From UBA668 sp038328705 (GTDB lineage: Bacteria; Actinomycetota; Acidimicrobiia; Acidimicrobiales; Ilumatobacteraceae): a stretch of DNA of 64,000 bases. The DNA is taken from positions 1 through 64,000 of the forward strand of contig JBBQMG010000004.1 of assembly GCA_038328705.1 (NCBI GenBank), given 5' to 3'. The notes beneath the pieces are model-generated. The model was not told where the DNA came from. It did not search any database and saw only the letters and a program-made list of their open reading frames with translations. The position numbers and the translations under genes are program-made. Within the stretch, counting starts at the first letter, position 1. Every line of letters starts with the position of its first letter. Positions 24,736 through 33,382 of this stretch are shown piece by piece.

Positions 24736-25956
24736 ATGTCGAACGACCCTGCGCGCTACGCATTTCTTCCCGGTGCACCTGCCTACCCGACGATTGTTGC
24801 GGGTGACGGAGTCTTCCTGATCGCCGACGACGGCCGACGCATTCTCGACGCTGCGGCGGGCGCCATCGTCGGCAACATCGGGTGGGGTCGCAAGGAGGTG
24901 GGCCAGGCCGCCGCCGCGGCAATGGAGACCGGTTACGTCGTTCCGCTGTGGCCCACGCCGCACCGGCTGGCGCTGCACGACGAACTGGTCCAACACTGGT
25001 TGCCCGAGAGTTTCAATCACGTCTTCTTCACCAGCGGTGGCAGCGAGAGCACCGACTCGGCTCTCCGCTTGGCCCGCGCTTATCAGGTGGCCAAGGGGCG
25101 CGTGGATCGGTGGAAGGTCATCGGCCGCCACCCCAGTTACCACGGCATGACCACCGGCACGATGGCCGTCGCCAGCCACACGCTGCGTCAACGGGGATAC
25201 GAGCCGCTGCTGCTGCCGTTCCCGAAGGTGCCATGGGACGACCCGGAGCAGGTTTTGAAAGTGATCGAGCAAGAAGACCCGGCCACCATCGCGGGCTTCA
25301 TCGTCGAACCGATCACCGGTGCCGCCGGCGCCTGCTTGACCGCCAGCGACAAGTACTGGAAGGTCGTCACCAACGCCTGCCGCGAGCACGACATTCTGCT
25401 GATCGCGGATGAAGTGATGACCGGCTACGGCCGCACGGGTCTGAACTTCGGCCACCAACACTTCCCGATGGTGCCCGATGTGATCGTGGGCGGCAAGGGC
25501 TTGGGCGGCGGCTACGTGCCGCTCGGCGCGGTGGCTGCGTCCGATCACGTGGCCGAAACGTTGCGCGGCAGCGGTTTCATGTACTTCACGTTCACGGGCA
25601 ACGACGGTGCGTGCGCCGCAGCCGTGAAGGTGCTGCAGATCATGCGCGACGAACAACTCGTGCAACGAGCAGCGACTGTCGGTGCCCACCTGGGTCAGCG
25701 TCTGCGCGACGAGTTCGGTCAGCACCCGGCCGTTGCCGACATTCGTGGCCGCGGCATGTTCTACGGTCTGGAACTGAATTGCAGCCGCGACGCCGTCGTG
25801 CAAGCCGCGATGGATCGCGATATGTGGGTCTACCCGGCCGGTTCCGGCCCCGTTGCCGAAGCCGTGATGGTGGCGCCGCCGTTCGTCATCACCGAGGCAG
25901 AGATCGAGCAACTCGTCTCTACCCTGCGCGACTCGCTCGACGCTGTGCATCGGTGA
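24736..25956 (+). CDS. Class III PLP-dependent aminotransferase
   Basis: A 406-residue fold-type I, class III (omega) aminotransferase. Motifs: SGGSESTDSALRLAR for phosphate binding, ADEVMTG with Asp225, and the Schiff-base Lys254 in VGGKGLGGGYVPLGA. It belongs to the aspartate-aminotransferase-family group that includes taurine, beta-alanine and diamine transaminases; the substrate is undefined. Its stop overlaps a GTG start of the tyrosine-phosphatase gene (GTGA), so the two are co-translated. Confidence 0.92.
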   Translation: MSNDPARYAFLPGAPAYPTIVAGDGVFLIADDGRRILDAAAGAIVGNIGWGRKEVGQAAAAAMETGYVVPLWPTPHRLALHDELVQHWLPESFNHVFFTSGGSESTDSALRLARAYQVAKGRVDRWKVIGRHPSYHGMTTGTMAVASHTLRQRGYEPLLLPFPKVPWDDPEQVLKVIEQEDPATIAGFIVEPITGAAGACLTASDKYWKVVTNACREHDILLIADEVMTGYGRTGLNFGHQHFPMVPDVIVGGKGLGGGYVPLGAVAASDHVAETLRGSGFMYFTFTGNDGACAAAVKVLQIMRDEQLVQRAATVGAHLGQRLRDEFGQHPAVADIRGRGMFYGLELNCSRDAVVQAAMDRDMWVYPAGSGPVAEAVMVAPPFVITEAEIEQLVSTLRDSLDAVHR

Positions 25957-26726
25957 CTGCTCTCAGCCTGCCCGACGTCGGAAGCGAACCGCGGCGGCTC
26001 ATCGCACTCGAAGCCGTTCACAACTTCCGTGACATGGGTGGTTACCCCGCCGCCGACGGGCACACGACGCGGTGGCGCACGCTCTTCCGCGCCGACGGTC
26101 TCTACCGTCTGGCCGGCAACGACCTGGAAACGGTGCGCAAGCTAGGGCTGCGCACGGTGATCGACCTACGCAGCCACGCCGAGCTGGCCGATCGCGGCAC
26201 CTTCCCGCGCGATCTGCACCCTGTGGACTTCCACCATGTGCCCATCATCGACAGTACGTGGCAGAACCTTGGTCGCGCCGATGCCGACAACCCTGTTGCC
26301 TTCCTCGAGTGGGCCTACAACGACATGTTGCGCGAAGGCCCGGAGAGGTTTGCGCAGGCCATCGAGCAGCTCGGCCAAGCGAACTCGTTCCCGGCGGTGT
26401 TCCACTGCGCTGCCGGCAAGGACCGCACTGGAGTGCTGGCGATGCTGCTGCTGGGCTCTCTGGGCGTGCCGCACAAGTACATCGTGGCCGATTATGCGCT
26501 CACGACCGGAGGCATCCAGCGTATGCGGGCTTGGGCGCAGCGAGAAGCGCCCGAGTTGTGGGAACGCCTGGCCGACACCCCGTCTGCGTTCTTGGCGGCC
26601 GTGCCCGAAGCGATGGCGAGAGTGATCGACTCCATCTGCGAAGACGGCACCATCCGTGACTACACACTCAGCCTCGGCGTCACTCCCGGTGCGCTCGAAG
26701 GTCTGGCCGCCCAGCTCCTCGAGTAA
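25953..26726 (+). CDS. Protein tyrosine phosphatase-like (LipA/PTPLP type) phosphatase
   Basis: A 257-residue phosphatase of the bacterial tyrosine-phosphatase/inositol-phosphatase-like family. The P-loop HCAAGKDRTG gives catalytic Cys152 and Arg158, and the N-terminal NFRDMGGY motif is typical. It may dephosphorylate phosphotyrosine, phosphoinositides or another phosphoester. The GTG start at 25953 overlaps the aminotransferase stop by four bases. A 16-bp tandem repeat begins within its last codons and runs past the stop. Confidence 0.9.
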   Translation: MTALSLPDVGSEPRRLIALEAVHNFRDMGGYPAADGHTTRWRTLFRADGLYRLAGNDLETVRKLGLRTVIDLRSHAELADRGTFPRDLHPVDFHHVPIIDSTWQNLGRADADNPVAFLEWAYNDMLREGPERFAQAIEQLGQANSFPAVFHCAAGKDRTGVLAMLLLGSLGVPHKYIVADYALTTGGIQRMRAWAQREAPELWERLADTPSAFLAAVPEAMARVIDSICEDGTIRDYTLSLGVTPGALEGLAAQLLE

Positions 26727-26760
26727 CGGCACGGTCGAGTAACGGCACGGTCGAGTAACG
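26719..26760. repeat. 16-bp tandem repeat (2.6 copies) over a stop codon
   Basis: Units of tcgagtaacggcacgg at 26719-26734 and 26735-26750, plus a 10-base partial at 26751-26760. The first copy includes the TAA stop of the phosphatase gene; each copy carries TAA in the same frame position context. Likely a slippage product. Confidence 0.9.
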
Positions 26761-26791
26761 AGCGACTGCGGCTGCAGCGTACGCTCGCCAC

Positions 26792-27430
26792 ATGAACGGC
26801 AGCAGAGTCAATGGTACGATCGCTCTACAAGGCGGGGGCCCCTTCACCGCCAACGACGATCTCGACCGGCGGCTGCTGGCCTCGGTCGGTGCCACCAAGG
26901 TGGTGGTGCTGCCAACGGCCGACGCGTTCGAGCGGCCCGAGCGGCTGGTCGCGTCTGCGATGAACTGGGCCGAGCGCCTCGAGCTGGAAGTCGAGGCGCT
27001 GATGGTCATGCGCCGTGGCGAGGCGATGGAGAGCGGTCCCGCGAACCTGCTGCGCCAAGCGAAGGCTGTCTACTTCGTGGGCGACCAGCCGATGCACCTA
27101 CGTTCCGTACTCAAGGACACGCCGTTGTGGGATGCCTTGCGCGATGTGCTGACCAACGGCGGCCTTGTGACAGCCGTCGGCGGCAGCGCGGCGGCGATGT
27201 GTGATCCGATGGTCGACCCTCGTGGCGGGGCGTTCACCCTGGGCCTCGGGCTGGTGCCCAACCTGGCGCTGGTCACCGAAGCAGAGACGTGGTCGCCGGA
27301 GCGACTGCACCGCACGCGCAAGCTGGCCAACACCGCTTTTGCGGTCATGCACAGTGGCGACGCGCTGGTGCTCTCCTCGACGGGTTGGGAAACGGTCGGC
27401 AAGACCGAAGTGCACGGCGAGCTGCCGTAA
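26792..27430 (+). CDS. Peptidase S51/cyanophycinase-like, type 1 glutamine amidotransferase-like protein
   Basis: A 212-residue Rossmann-like protein of the S51 peptidase group (dipeptidase E, cyanophycinase). The nucleophile elbow reads AVGGSAAAMCD with Ser132, close to the family GxSAGA pattern, and an N-terminal IALQGGGPF strand-turn is typical. The substrate is unknown; a peptide hydrolase role is plausible. No neighbour pins its function. Confidence 0.75.
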   Translation: MNGSRVNGTIALQGGGPFTANDDLDRRLLASVGATKVVVLPTADAFERPERLVASAMNWAERLELEVEALMVMRRGEAMESGPANLLRQAKAVYFVGDQPMHLRSVLKDTPLWDALRDVLTNGGLVTAVGGSAAAMCDPMVDPRGGAFTLGLGLVPNLALVTEAETWSPERLHRTRKLANTAFAVMHSGDALVLSSTGWETVGKTEVHGELP

Positions 27431-27454
27431 CAGCCCGACCAGCGACAGCCCTCG

Positions 27455-28102
27455 TCAGGTCGTGACGGCGGCGGGCGCTGCCGGGGTGATCGACATGATG
27501 TCGACGATGAACGAGAGTGCGCCGGCCGGACGGCCCTGCGCAGCAGCATCGGGCCCGTAGGCGAGGTCCACAGGAATGTCGATCTGGTAGCGGCCGCCAA
27601 CTTTCAGGCCGACCAAGCCTTGGTCCCAGCCTTGGATCACTTGACCGGCGCCGAGCACGACAGGGATCGGTGCGCCGCGGTCGTAGCTGTTGTCGAACTC
27701 GACACCGTCGACGCTGGTGTATCCGAGGTAATGAACTTCCATGGCGTCGCCGACGACGGCGCCAACACCGGTGCCCTCGGTGATGGTGGTGACCTTCAGC
27801 TCGGTCACCGGCGCCGTGGGAATGGAAACTTCCGGCTTTGGCGGGGTGGTGGTGATCGGGGCGTTGGGGTCGACCGTAGTGGTCACTTCGCCAGCAACAG
27901 TGATGCTGGTCGTGGTGGTGGTGGACTTGGAGTCGCCGCCGCCGAACAGGGCGATGCCGCCCACCAGCAGCACGACGGCTCCGACGAGGAGGAAGATGCG
28001 CAGACCGAGACGCTTGGTCTTGTCTTTGCGCGCTTGCTTGGCAAGCTCCTCCAGTCGCAATTGGCGATTGGCCTTCTGTCGTTCACGCTTGGCGGTACCC
28101 AC
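27455..28102 (-). CDS. Membrane-anchored FKBP-type peptidyl-prolyl isomerase
   Basis: A 215-residue protein with a Lys/Arg-rich cytoplasmic N-terminus (1-32), one membrane helix (about 34-53), a Thr/Pro-rich linker (about 58-100) and an FKBP domain (about 105-205; VHYLGYTSVDGVEFDNSYDR and VIQGWDQGLVGLKVGGR). It probably assists folding of exported proteins outside the membrane. It is divergent from the PilZ/BcsA-like gene and convergent with the S51-like gene, 24 bp away. Confidence 0.93.
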   Translation of the reverse strand: MGTAKRERQKANRQLRLEELAKQARKDKTKRLGLRIFLLVGAVVLLVGGIALFGGGDSKSTTTTTSITVAGEVTTTVDPNAPITTTPPKPEVSIPTAPVTELKVTTITEGTGVGAVVGDAMEVHYLGYTSVDGVEFDNSYDRGAPIPVVLGAGQVIQGWDQGLVGLKVGGRYQIDIPVDLAYGPDAAAQGRPAGALSFIVDIMSITPAAPAAVTT

Positions 28103-28227
28103 GAGGAGTGGAGGCTACAGGAGCGCGCCCCGACCTACCTCGCCAACCGTTCCGCAAGGATTGTTCAACTTTGTGACGCGCGGTGCCGATGTTTTCAGTG
28201 TTGGTGGAGACGAAAGGGTCGCAAAGC

Positions 28228-30978
28228 ATGAGGAGGACGGAGCATTTGGGCGCGCGAGCACTGGCCGCGGTCGGCCTTTTGGCGACGCTCGTCTACCTGA
28301 TCTGGCGTATCGGGTTCTCGATGCACGACACCGAACTGTGGCTGTCGCTTCCCACCTTGCTGGTCGAAGTGGTTGGTTTCCTCGGGGCGGTCGCTCTGAC
28401 CTGGGCGTTGTGGCCCGTACCGGCTCGTCATCAGGCCAGAAGTGGTACCACCGTCGTCGACGCCATCGATGCCGTCGTCCGTGTTGACCGGCAATCGGTA
28501 CACGAAGTGCGCACCACCCTGCTGGCATTGCAGTCGGTGCAGCACGTGAACGGTGTGGTACTCGTCGACCTCTCTGCGCGGCCGGCACTGGCGGCATTGG
28601 CCACCGAGTTTCAAGCGGTGTACGCGGCGACCGACGCCCCCGACCACAATGGGTTGCGGGTCATGTTGGCCGCGGTGCGCACATCGCAGTTCTTGTTGTT
28701 GGATGCCGGCGACATTCCGACAGGCGACATTGTCGAGCGGCTGATCACCGACTTCGTCGACCCCCGCGTTGCGGTCGTGCAGGGCATGGGTGTGTCGCTG
28801 GCGGAGGACTCCGCCGAGCACGGCCCCAATGGTCGCCACGAACTGTTGTTCGAGCGCAATGCGCTGAACCCTGCCCTCGGCTGTCGCGGCAGCGCGGCCT
28901 GGCTGGGAACTGGTTCGTTGGTTCGCACCGACGCGTTGCGCGATCTTCGCTTCGACACCTCACCCGCGCTGGAGGCCCAATGGTTGGCCGGCGCCGCGTT
29001 GCTCGCCGCCGGGTGGCGAGTCACAGCTCCCGGTGACGTTCCCGTCGTTGCGCACCGCCCAGTTCAGTCGGAGCAGGCAGTTGCGCAGGATCGGTTGCAG
29101 CGTGCCCGTGCGGCGCGACGCATGGTGTTCGGCGGCGCCGGCGTCCTGCGGTCGAGTTCGTTCACGCCATCTCAGCGTCTTGCGGTGGTGGCGTGGGCAG
29201 TGCGTCCTCTGTCCGGCCTTCGTCGCGTGGTGTTTCTCGTCCTTCTTGGTTCGGCGCTCCTCGCCGGCGCAGTTCCCTTCCACGCCTCGGCCACCGTATT
29301 GGTGTGTGGCTGGCTGCCGGCCTTTGCGTACACGTCGCTCGGGTTGGCGTTGCTCAGTGGCTGGACCCTGCGGCCTGGCGACCGCACTCGCTGGTCGCTG
29401 CACTCCATCGGCGCTGCTTGTCGCAGCCTGCGATCCGCGCACGATCGGACTGTTCGGCGCGCACCGATCATTGCGCTGCCCAGCCCGCAGTACGGGGCGG
29501 GCCTGGTGATTGCGGTCGTGGCGCTCAGCGTCATTCTCGTGTTGCGCGGCGTGAGCGATCGTGTCACTCACACACTTGGCGCGATGCCGCAGTCGTCGTT
29601 GATGGCGGTACTGATCGTGACGCTGTGGACGCTCGGCCTCTCGTTGGATCTGTTGCAGGTGCTGGCGCGTCGGGCGCAGTTGCGGCGCACCGCACGCGTC
29701 GTGTCGTCGCTGCCAGCGACCTTCGGCGAGCGCGCCGTCAGCATCGTCGACCTCACAGCTCTGGGTGCCGGTTTGATCAGCCAAACCGGCGTCGGGGTCA
29801 ACGAGCGCTTGCTGCTGGACTCCGCAATTCCCACCCGTTCGGGAGTCACCACGATGCGCGTGCCGTGCATAGTGCGAAACGTCTCGCGCCGGGTGGATGG
29901 CGACTTCCGCATTGGTGTCGAGTTCGGCGACGTCAGCGACGCGACGGCGAATGCGTTGGCCGAGTTCTGCACCATCGAGCCTGTTTGGGAACACCTGGGC
30001 ACGGTGCCGTCCAGCCGGCCCATCGGTGCGCAGCAACTGATGTACGTGGATGAGCCCGAGAGCCAACCGACGACCGGTCGCATGGCCGTTCGTCTTGTGT
30101 CGCTGCTCGCACTGGTCGGCGCTGTGGCCAGCTCCGTGCCCGCCACTGTTGATGCATCGGCTTCGCTGGACCATCGCGTCAGTGGTGTCGTCGTCGCCGT
30201 CGTGGATCCTGCCGTTGATGCGACGTCAGTGCCCACGACAGCTCCCACGACAGTTCCCACGTCAGTTCCCGACACGATCGTGGTCGACACCAGCGTGTTC
30301 ACGACGGTTGTGGAGTCGACGCTCGAGTTGAACCTGACGACGACAACCGTTGCCGCAGAGGTCTCGATCGGTGAACCAGCCCCGCTACCGGGCGCCGTCG
30401 TGGTCGCTGTCTGCTCGCTGGATGCTGGCCCTGATGGCGCGTGGGGAACCACCGACGATGTGTACGACGCACCGGTGTCCGCCATCACGGAGAGCGACGG
30501 TACCTATCAGCTCGAGCTCGTCGGTGAAGCGTGCTGGGCGACGGTGGCGCCGCCAGAGCTGATGACCGAGCCGGCCGGGGGCGAAGTCGTGTTGTCGGCG
30601 GTGGACGTCAGTGGGCCGTCGACGAGCGCCCGACGAGTACTCGTGGAGCGTGCCGTTGTGGCACTGCCTGATGTGCCGACGATTGGTTCTCCGCAGCAGC
30701 AGCCGCTGGCCGACGGTGTGTCGTTGAGCTTGCTCGACGCTGGCGGTCGCACGGTCGGCAGCGTGCAGGGCGATGTCGTACGTGGATTCAATTTCGCCAC
30801 GGCGGATGGCAGCGCGTTGCCCGTTCCGGCTCCTTCGCAACTTGCGACGACCACCGTGCACAATCGGTCCACGCTGTCGATCTTCGTGCTTGCCATCGCC
30901 GCATTGCTGGCGCTGAGCATTCTTCTGGGCCTTGCCCGTCCGCGCTCGGCGCAGGTGAAGCCGTCACATGGCGACTGA
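28228..30978 (+). CDS. BcsA-like GT2/PilZ membrane protein with degenerate catalytic motifs
   Basis: About 916 residues: two N-terminal membrane helices, a GT2-like cytoplasmic domain, further helices, a PilZ-like domain (about 485-590), another membrane helix (about 615-633), a Thr/Val-rich extracytoplasmic region with a Cys-containing domain, and a C-terminal helix. In BcsA the catalytic set is D, DxD, TED and QxxRW. Here the counterparts read VDLSARP, LDAGDIP, ALEAQW and QDRLQR, so activity is doubtful. The PilZ-type RxxxR is retained in RAQLRRTARV, but the D/NxSxxG motif reads DLTALG. I chose ATG 28228 for the AAAGGG upstream; GTG 28183 is possible. It may be a c-di-GMP-responsive envelope protein. 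Confidence 0.75.
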   Translation: MRRTEHLGARALAAVGLLATLVYLIWRIGFSMHDTELWLSLPTLLVEVVGFLGAVALTWALWPVPARHQARSGTTVVDAIDAVVRVDRQSVHEVRTTLLALQSVQHVNGVVLVDLSARPALAALATEFQAVYAATDAPDHNGLRVMLAAVRTSQFLLLDAGDIPTGDIVERLITDFVDPRVAVVQGMGVSLAEDSAEHGPNGRHELLFERNALNPALGCRGSAAWLGTGSLVRTDALRDLRFDTSPALEAQWLAGAALLAAGWRVTAPGDVPVVAHRPVQSEQAVAQDRLQRARAARRMVFGGAGVLRSSSFTPSQRLAVVAWAVRPLSGLRRVVFLVLLGSALLAGAVPFHASATVLVCGWLPAFAYTSLGLALLSGWTLRPGDRTRWSLHSIGAACRSLRSAHDRTVRRAPIIALPSPQYGAGLVIAVVALSVILVLRGVSDRVTHTLGAMPQSSLMAVLIVTLWTLGLSLDLLQVLARRAQLRRTARVVSSLPATFGERAVSIVDLTALGAGLISQTGVGVNERLLLDSAIPTRSGVTTMRVPCIVRNVSRRVDGDFRIGVEFGDVSDATANALAEFCTIEPVWEHLGTVPSSRPIGAQQLMYVDEPESQPTTGRMAVRLVSLLALVGAVASSVPATVDASASLDHRVSGVVVAVVDPAVDATSVPTTAPTTVPTSVPDTIVVDTSVFTTVVESTLELNLTTTTVAAEVSIGEPAPLPGAVVVAVCSLDAGPDGAWGTTDDVYDAPVSAITESDGTYQLELVGEACWATVAPPELMTEPAGGEVVLSAVDVSGPSTSARRVLVERAVVALPDVPTIGSPQQQPLADGVSLSLLDAGGRTVGSVQGDVVRGFNFATADGSALPVPAPSQLATTTVHNRSTLSIFVLAIAALLALSILLGLARPRSAQVKPSHGD

Positions 30979-31593
30979 GTCGTCAGCATCATCCGGCTCG
31001 CCGTCGGCAGCCTTTGCTATCAGGTATCCGATCGCGCGCTCAGCCTTTGGGTACCGGTGCGCCAACTGCCAGAAGTCGGCACCGTGACCGCTGACCTCCA
31101 GGTGCGCCAGCTCATGAACGATCACGTAGTCGATCACCCAGTCGGGGAATGCGGCCAGCCTGGTGGAGATTCGAATGTGGCCGGTGGTCGTGGTGCACGA
31201 ACCCCATCGACTGACCATGTCGTCGGCCCAACGAATGTCGCGCGGTCGCGGCAGTTCGTGGCGCCGAGCAAGCGTTGTCGCACGAACGGTCAGGTCGATG
31301 CGCTCGGCCGACATCTTGCGCTTGAAGCTGGCCGACATCTTGGCGACCCACATCTCTGTCTCGGCACTGCTCATCCAGCTGGGCACGGTGACGCTGAGAA
31401 CGCCCGCGTGCAACTGTGCGCCGACGGTGCGCTTGCGTCGAGCCGAGCGGATGATGTTCACGCTGAAACTTTGGCCAGTCGCTGCGGGCTCGGTACTGGT
31501 GACTGGTCCGGGTTCGGGCGTACGAACGGGCTCGATCTGTGCCGGCAGGCCGAGTTCAGGGCCGAAGCCGGGCAGCTGTTGCGCGTTGGTCAC
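30964..31593 (-). CDS. M48/YgjP-like (DUF45) zinc metallopeptidase
   Basis: A 209-residue protein with the YgjP/DUF45 signature: HELAH at 160-164, third ligand His170, followed by FWQLAHRY. WGSCTTTTGHIRI, a conserved family stretch, precedes it. Residues 1-40 look disordered. It may act as a cytosolic metallopeptidase; partners are unknown. The GTG start at 31593 lies six bases after the histidine-phosphatase stop, so they probably form an operon. Its end overlaps the convergent PilZ gene by 15 bp. Confidence 0.88.
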   Translation of the reverse strand: MTNAQQLPGFGPELGLPAQIEPVRTPEPGPVTSTEPAATGQSFSVNIIRSARRKRTVGAQLHAGVLSVTVPSWMSSAETEMWVAKMSASFKRKMSAERIDLTVRATTLARRHELPRPRDIRWADDMVSRWGSCTTTTGHIRISTRLAAFPDWVIDYVIVHELAHLEVSGHGADFWQLAHRYPKAERAIGYLIAKAADGEPDDADDSVAM

Positions 31594-31599
31594 GGGTGG

Positions 31600-32208
31600 T
31601 CAGAGCGTGTCGCCGAAGGATTGCGGGTCGATGAGATGCACCACTTCGCCGGACGTGACTCTGCCGTCGGCGTGCACATCGAACCAGCAGCCACCAAGAT
31701 TCGTGAACCGAACGTCCTCTGCTCCCAGCGACCGGCGCAGCGTGCGCAACAGCCCTGCGTGGGTAACGACGAGGACTTCGCTGCGAGGGTGCTCTGCGGC
31801 GATTCGACGCAGCGCGGCCTGTGCACGCTCGGTGACTTCCTCTGCCGGTTCGGCGCCTTCCGGCCGGCGATGCTCGGCCAAGTAGTTCGGCCAGCCCACC
31901 TCGATCTCTTGAATGGTCAAGCCCTGCCACGGGCCGAACGCGTTCTCCATCAGCCCAGGGTCGACCTGCACGGGACCGATTCCCAGGGCCTCGGCGATGA
32001 TGGCCGCCGTGTAGGCCGCACGTTGCAAAGTGCTCGCCCACACCGCGTCGAAGGTGCCCAGGACTTCGGCCGCAGCAATTGCCTGCAGCATCCCGGCGTC
32101 AGTCAGCGGAGGGTCGGCCTGGCCCTGCCAGCGACCGACCGCGTTCCACTCGCTCTCGCCATGGCGCAGCGTGAGAACGCGCGTGACGGGGTTGGCGGTC
32201 GACGACAC
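31600..32208 (-). CDS. Histidine phosphatase (phosphoglycerate mutase-like)
   Basis: A roughly 202-residue member of the histidine phosphatase superfamily. The catalytic LRHGESEWN motif is near the N-terminus, and WASTLQRAAYTA, NAFGPWQGLT and VVTHAGLLRTL follow in family order. It may be a cofactor-dependent mutase or a small-molecule phosphatase. I prefer the GTG at 32208, because the ATG at 32253 would leave only six bases to the divergent moaD start. Likely co-transcribed with the downstream metallopeptidase. Confidence 0.88.
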   Translation of the reverse strand: MSSTANPVTRVLTLRHGESEWNAVGRWQGQADPPLTDAGMLQAIAAAEVLGTFDAVWASTLQRAAYTAAIIAEALGIGPVQVDPGLMENAFGPWQGLTIQEIEVGWPNYLAEHRRPEGAEPAEEVTERAQAALRRIAAEHPRSEVLVVTHAGLLRTLRRSLGAEDVRFTNLGGCWFDVHADGRVTSGEVVHLIDPQSFGDTL

Positions 32209-32259
32209 TCGGTGGAGGGTAGCTGTCACCGTGCGTATCGGGGCCACTACCATGCCCTC

Positions 32260-32502
32260 ATGGCCACGCTTCGTCTCTTTGCTGCGGCCCGCGAAGTCGC
32301 GGGCACGGGCACGGCGCAGTTCGACGGTGGCACAGTGGGCGAAGTATTGGCCGCAGCGGTCGCCCGCTACGGCGAAAGTTTCCAGACGGTGCTTGGCAGC
32401 TGTCGTGTGTGGGTGAACGGCGACGCCGCCGACCCACAGACAGTCGTCGGTGTCGAAGACGAAGTGGCGGTTCTGCCGCCCGTGAGTGGAGGTTCCACAT
32501 GA
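32260..32502 (+). CDS. MoaD/ThiS-family sulfur carrier
   Basis: An 80-residue ubiquitin-like sulfur carrier with typical MATLRLFAAAREVAG opening and VEDEVAVLPPVSGG ending. Classical carriers end in Gly-Gly; this one continues with Ser-Thr, so it may need C-terminal trimming before thiocarboxylation, or be a specialised carrier. Possible roles are molybdopterin synthesis (which would serve the YdeP-like enzyme) or another thio-transfer pathway. Its stop overlaps the ATG of the RsiG-like gene (ATGA), coupling the two. Confidence 0.85.
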   Translation: MATLRLFAAAREVAGTGTAQFDGGTVGEVLAAAVARYGESFQTVLGSCRVWVNGDAADPQTVVGVEDEVAVLPPVSGGST

Positions 32503-33008
32503 CTACGCCTATGCCCACTGCCGCCGAGCTCGAGCCCGGCACGCTGTCGTTGGACGAGTTGCGAGCGCTGCGCACCGTGCTGCAACACGAGGACGACGCG
32601 ATCAGTTACGTGCGCCGCCTCGCCCAAGCCCGCCTCGACCTGCTGCGTGCTGAGCTGCACAACCGTTCGGTCGGCGACGAGAAGAACATCACCGGCGAGC
32701 TGCCTGCCATCTTGGGAGCGCATCTCACCGGCGGCCAGCCACGCCCGCCACGCCCGGCCGACGACTTCAGTCACCACCCGCTGGCGCTCGCTCTCGAAGA
32801 GCTGTGCAGCGATGCTGGCAGCACCGACCTGCCCTCGATGAACGGCGACGAGCTCATCGACTACCTTGCCCGCCTGCACGAGTTCGAGCAGTTGCGCTCA
32901 CACGAACGCAAGGAACTCTTCGTGCGTATCGATGCACTCAGCGCCGAACTGGTGCGGCGCTATCGCGACGGCGAGGCCGACGTCGACGGCCTGCTCGCAC
33001 AAGACTGA
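32499..33008 (+). CDS. rsiG: RsiG-like c-di-GMP-binding anti-sigma factor
   Basis: A 169-residue, mostly helical protein. RsiG of Streptomyces binds c-di-GMP through E-x3-S-x2-R-x3-Q-x3-D motifs on two antiparallel helices and then sequesters the sporulation sigma factor WhiG. The first helix here fits with Asp in place of Glu: D32, S36, R39, Q43, D47. The second helix carries E130, S134, R137, F141, D145, with Phe replacing Gln. SYVRRLAQARLDLLRAEL closely resembles the known family sequence. The start ATG 32499 overlaps the moaD stop. No WhiG gene is in the window, so the partner sigma is elsewhere or different. Confidence 0.82.
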   Translation: MTTPMPTAAELEPGTLSLDELRALRTVLQHEDDAISYVRRLAQARLDLLRAELHNRSVGDEKNITGELPAILGAHLTGGQPRPPRPADDFSHHPLALALEELCSDAGSTDLPSMNGDELIDYLARLHEFEQLRSHERKELFVRIDALSAELVRRYRDGEADVDGLLAQD

Positions 33009-33019
33009 TTGGCCAACCG

Positions 33020-33382
33020 ATGGCCGACGCACGCGATGAGTTCGACAAGCGTCTGGCCGACGTCGGCGAGTTCATTCGAACCCAGCGCGAGGTGGCCCGC
33101 ATGAGCGTGCGCCGCCTGGCCGAGGTCGCCGGCGTCAGTAATCCGTACCTGTCACAGATCGAGCGTGGGTTACGCAAGCCGTCCGCCGAGATCCTGCAGC
33201 AGATAGCGAAAGCACTGCAGATCAGCGCCGAGACGTTGTACGAACGCGCCGGCTTCATGGACGCCGACTCCTCGGCACGCGGCGTGAAAGAAGCCATCGC
33301 CGCCGACGTCGTACTGACCCAAGAACAACAGCAAGCGCTCCTGAACGTCTACGAAAGCTTCATCAGCCAACACCGCCCCTGA
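33020..33382 (+). CDS. XRE-family helix-turn-helix regulator
   Basis: A 120-residue regulator with an XRE/Cro helix-turn-helix at about 17-72 (SVRRLAEVAGVSNPYLSQIE) and a short helical C-terminal part that may mediate dimerisation. It starts 11 bases after the RsiG-like gene and probably shares its transcript. The target is unknown. The last 20 bp overlap the convergent nhaA gene. Confidence 0.9.
   Translation: MADARDEFDKRLADVGEFIRTQREVARMSVRRLAEVAGVSNPYLSQIERGLRKPSAEILQQIAKALQISAETLYERAGFMDADSSARGVKEAIAADVVLTQEQQQALLNVYESFISQHRP

Noticed and set aside
23704..25950. 748-codon minus-strand open frame
   Set aside because: It crosses the AlkB and aminotransferase genes in antisense and has no recognisable domain.
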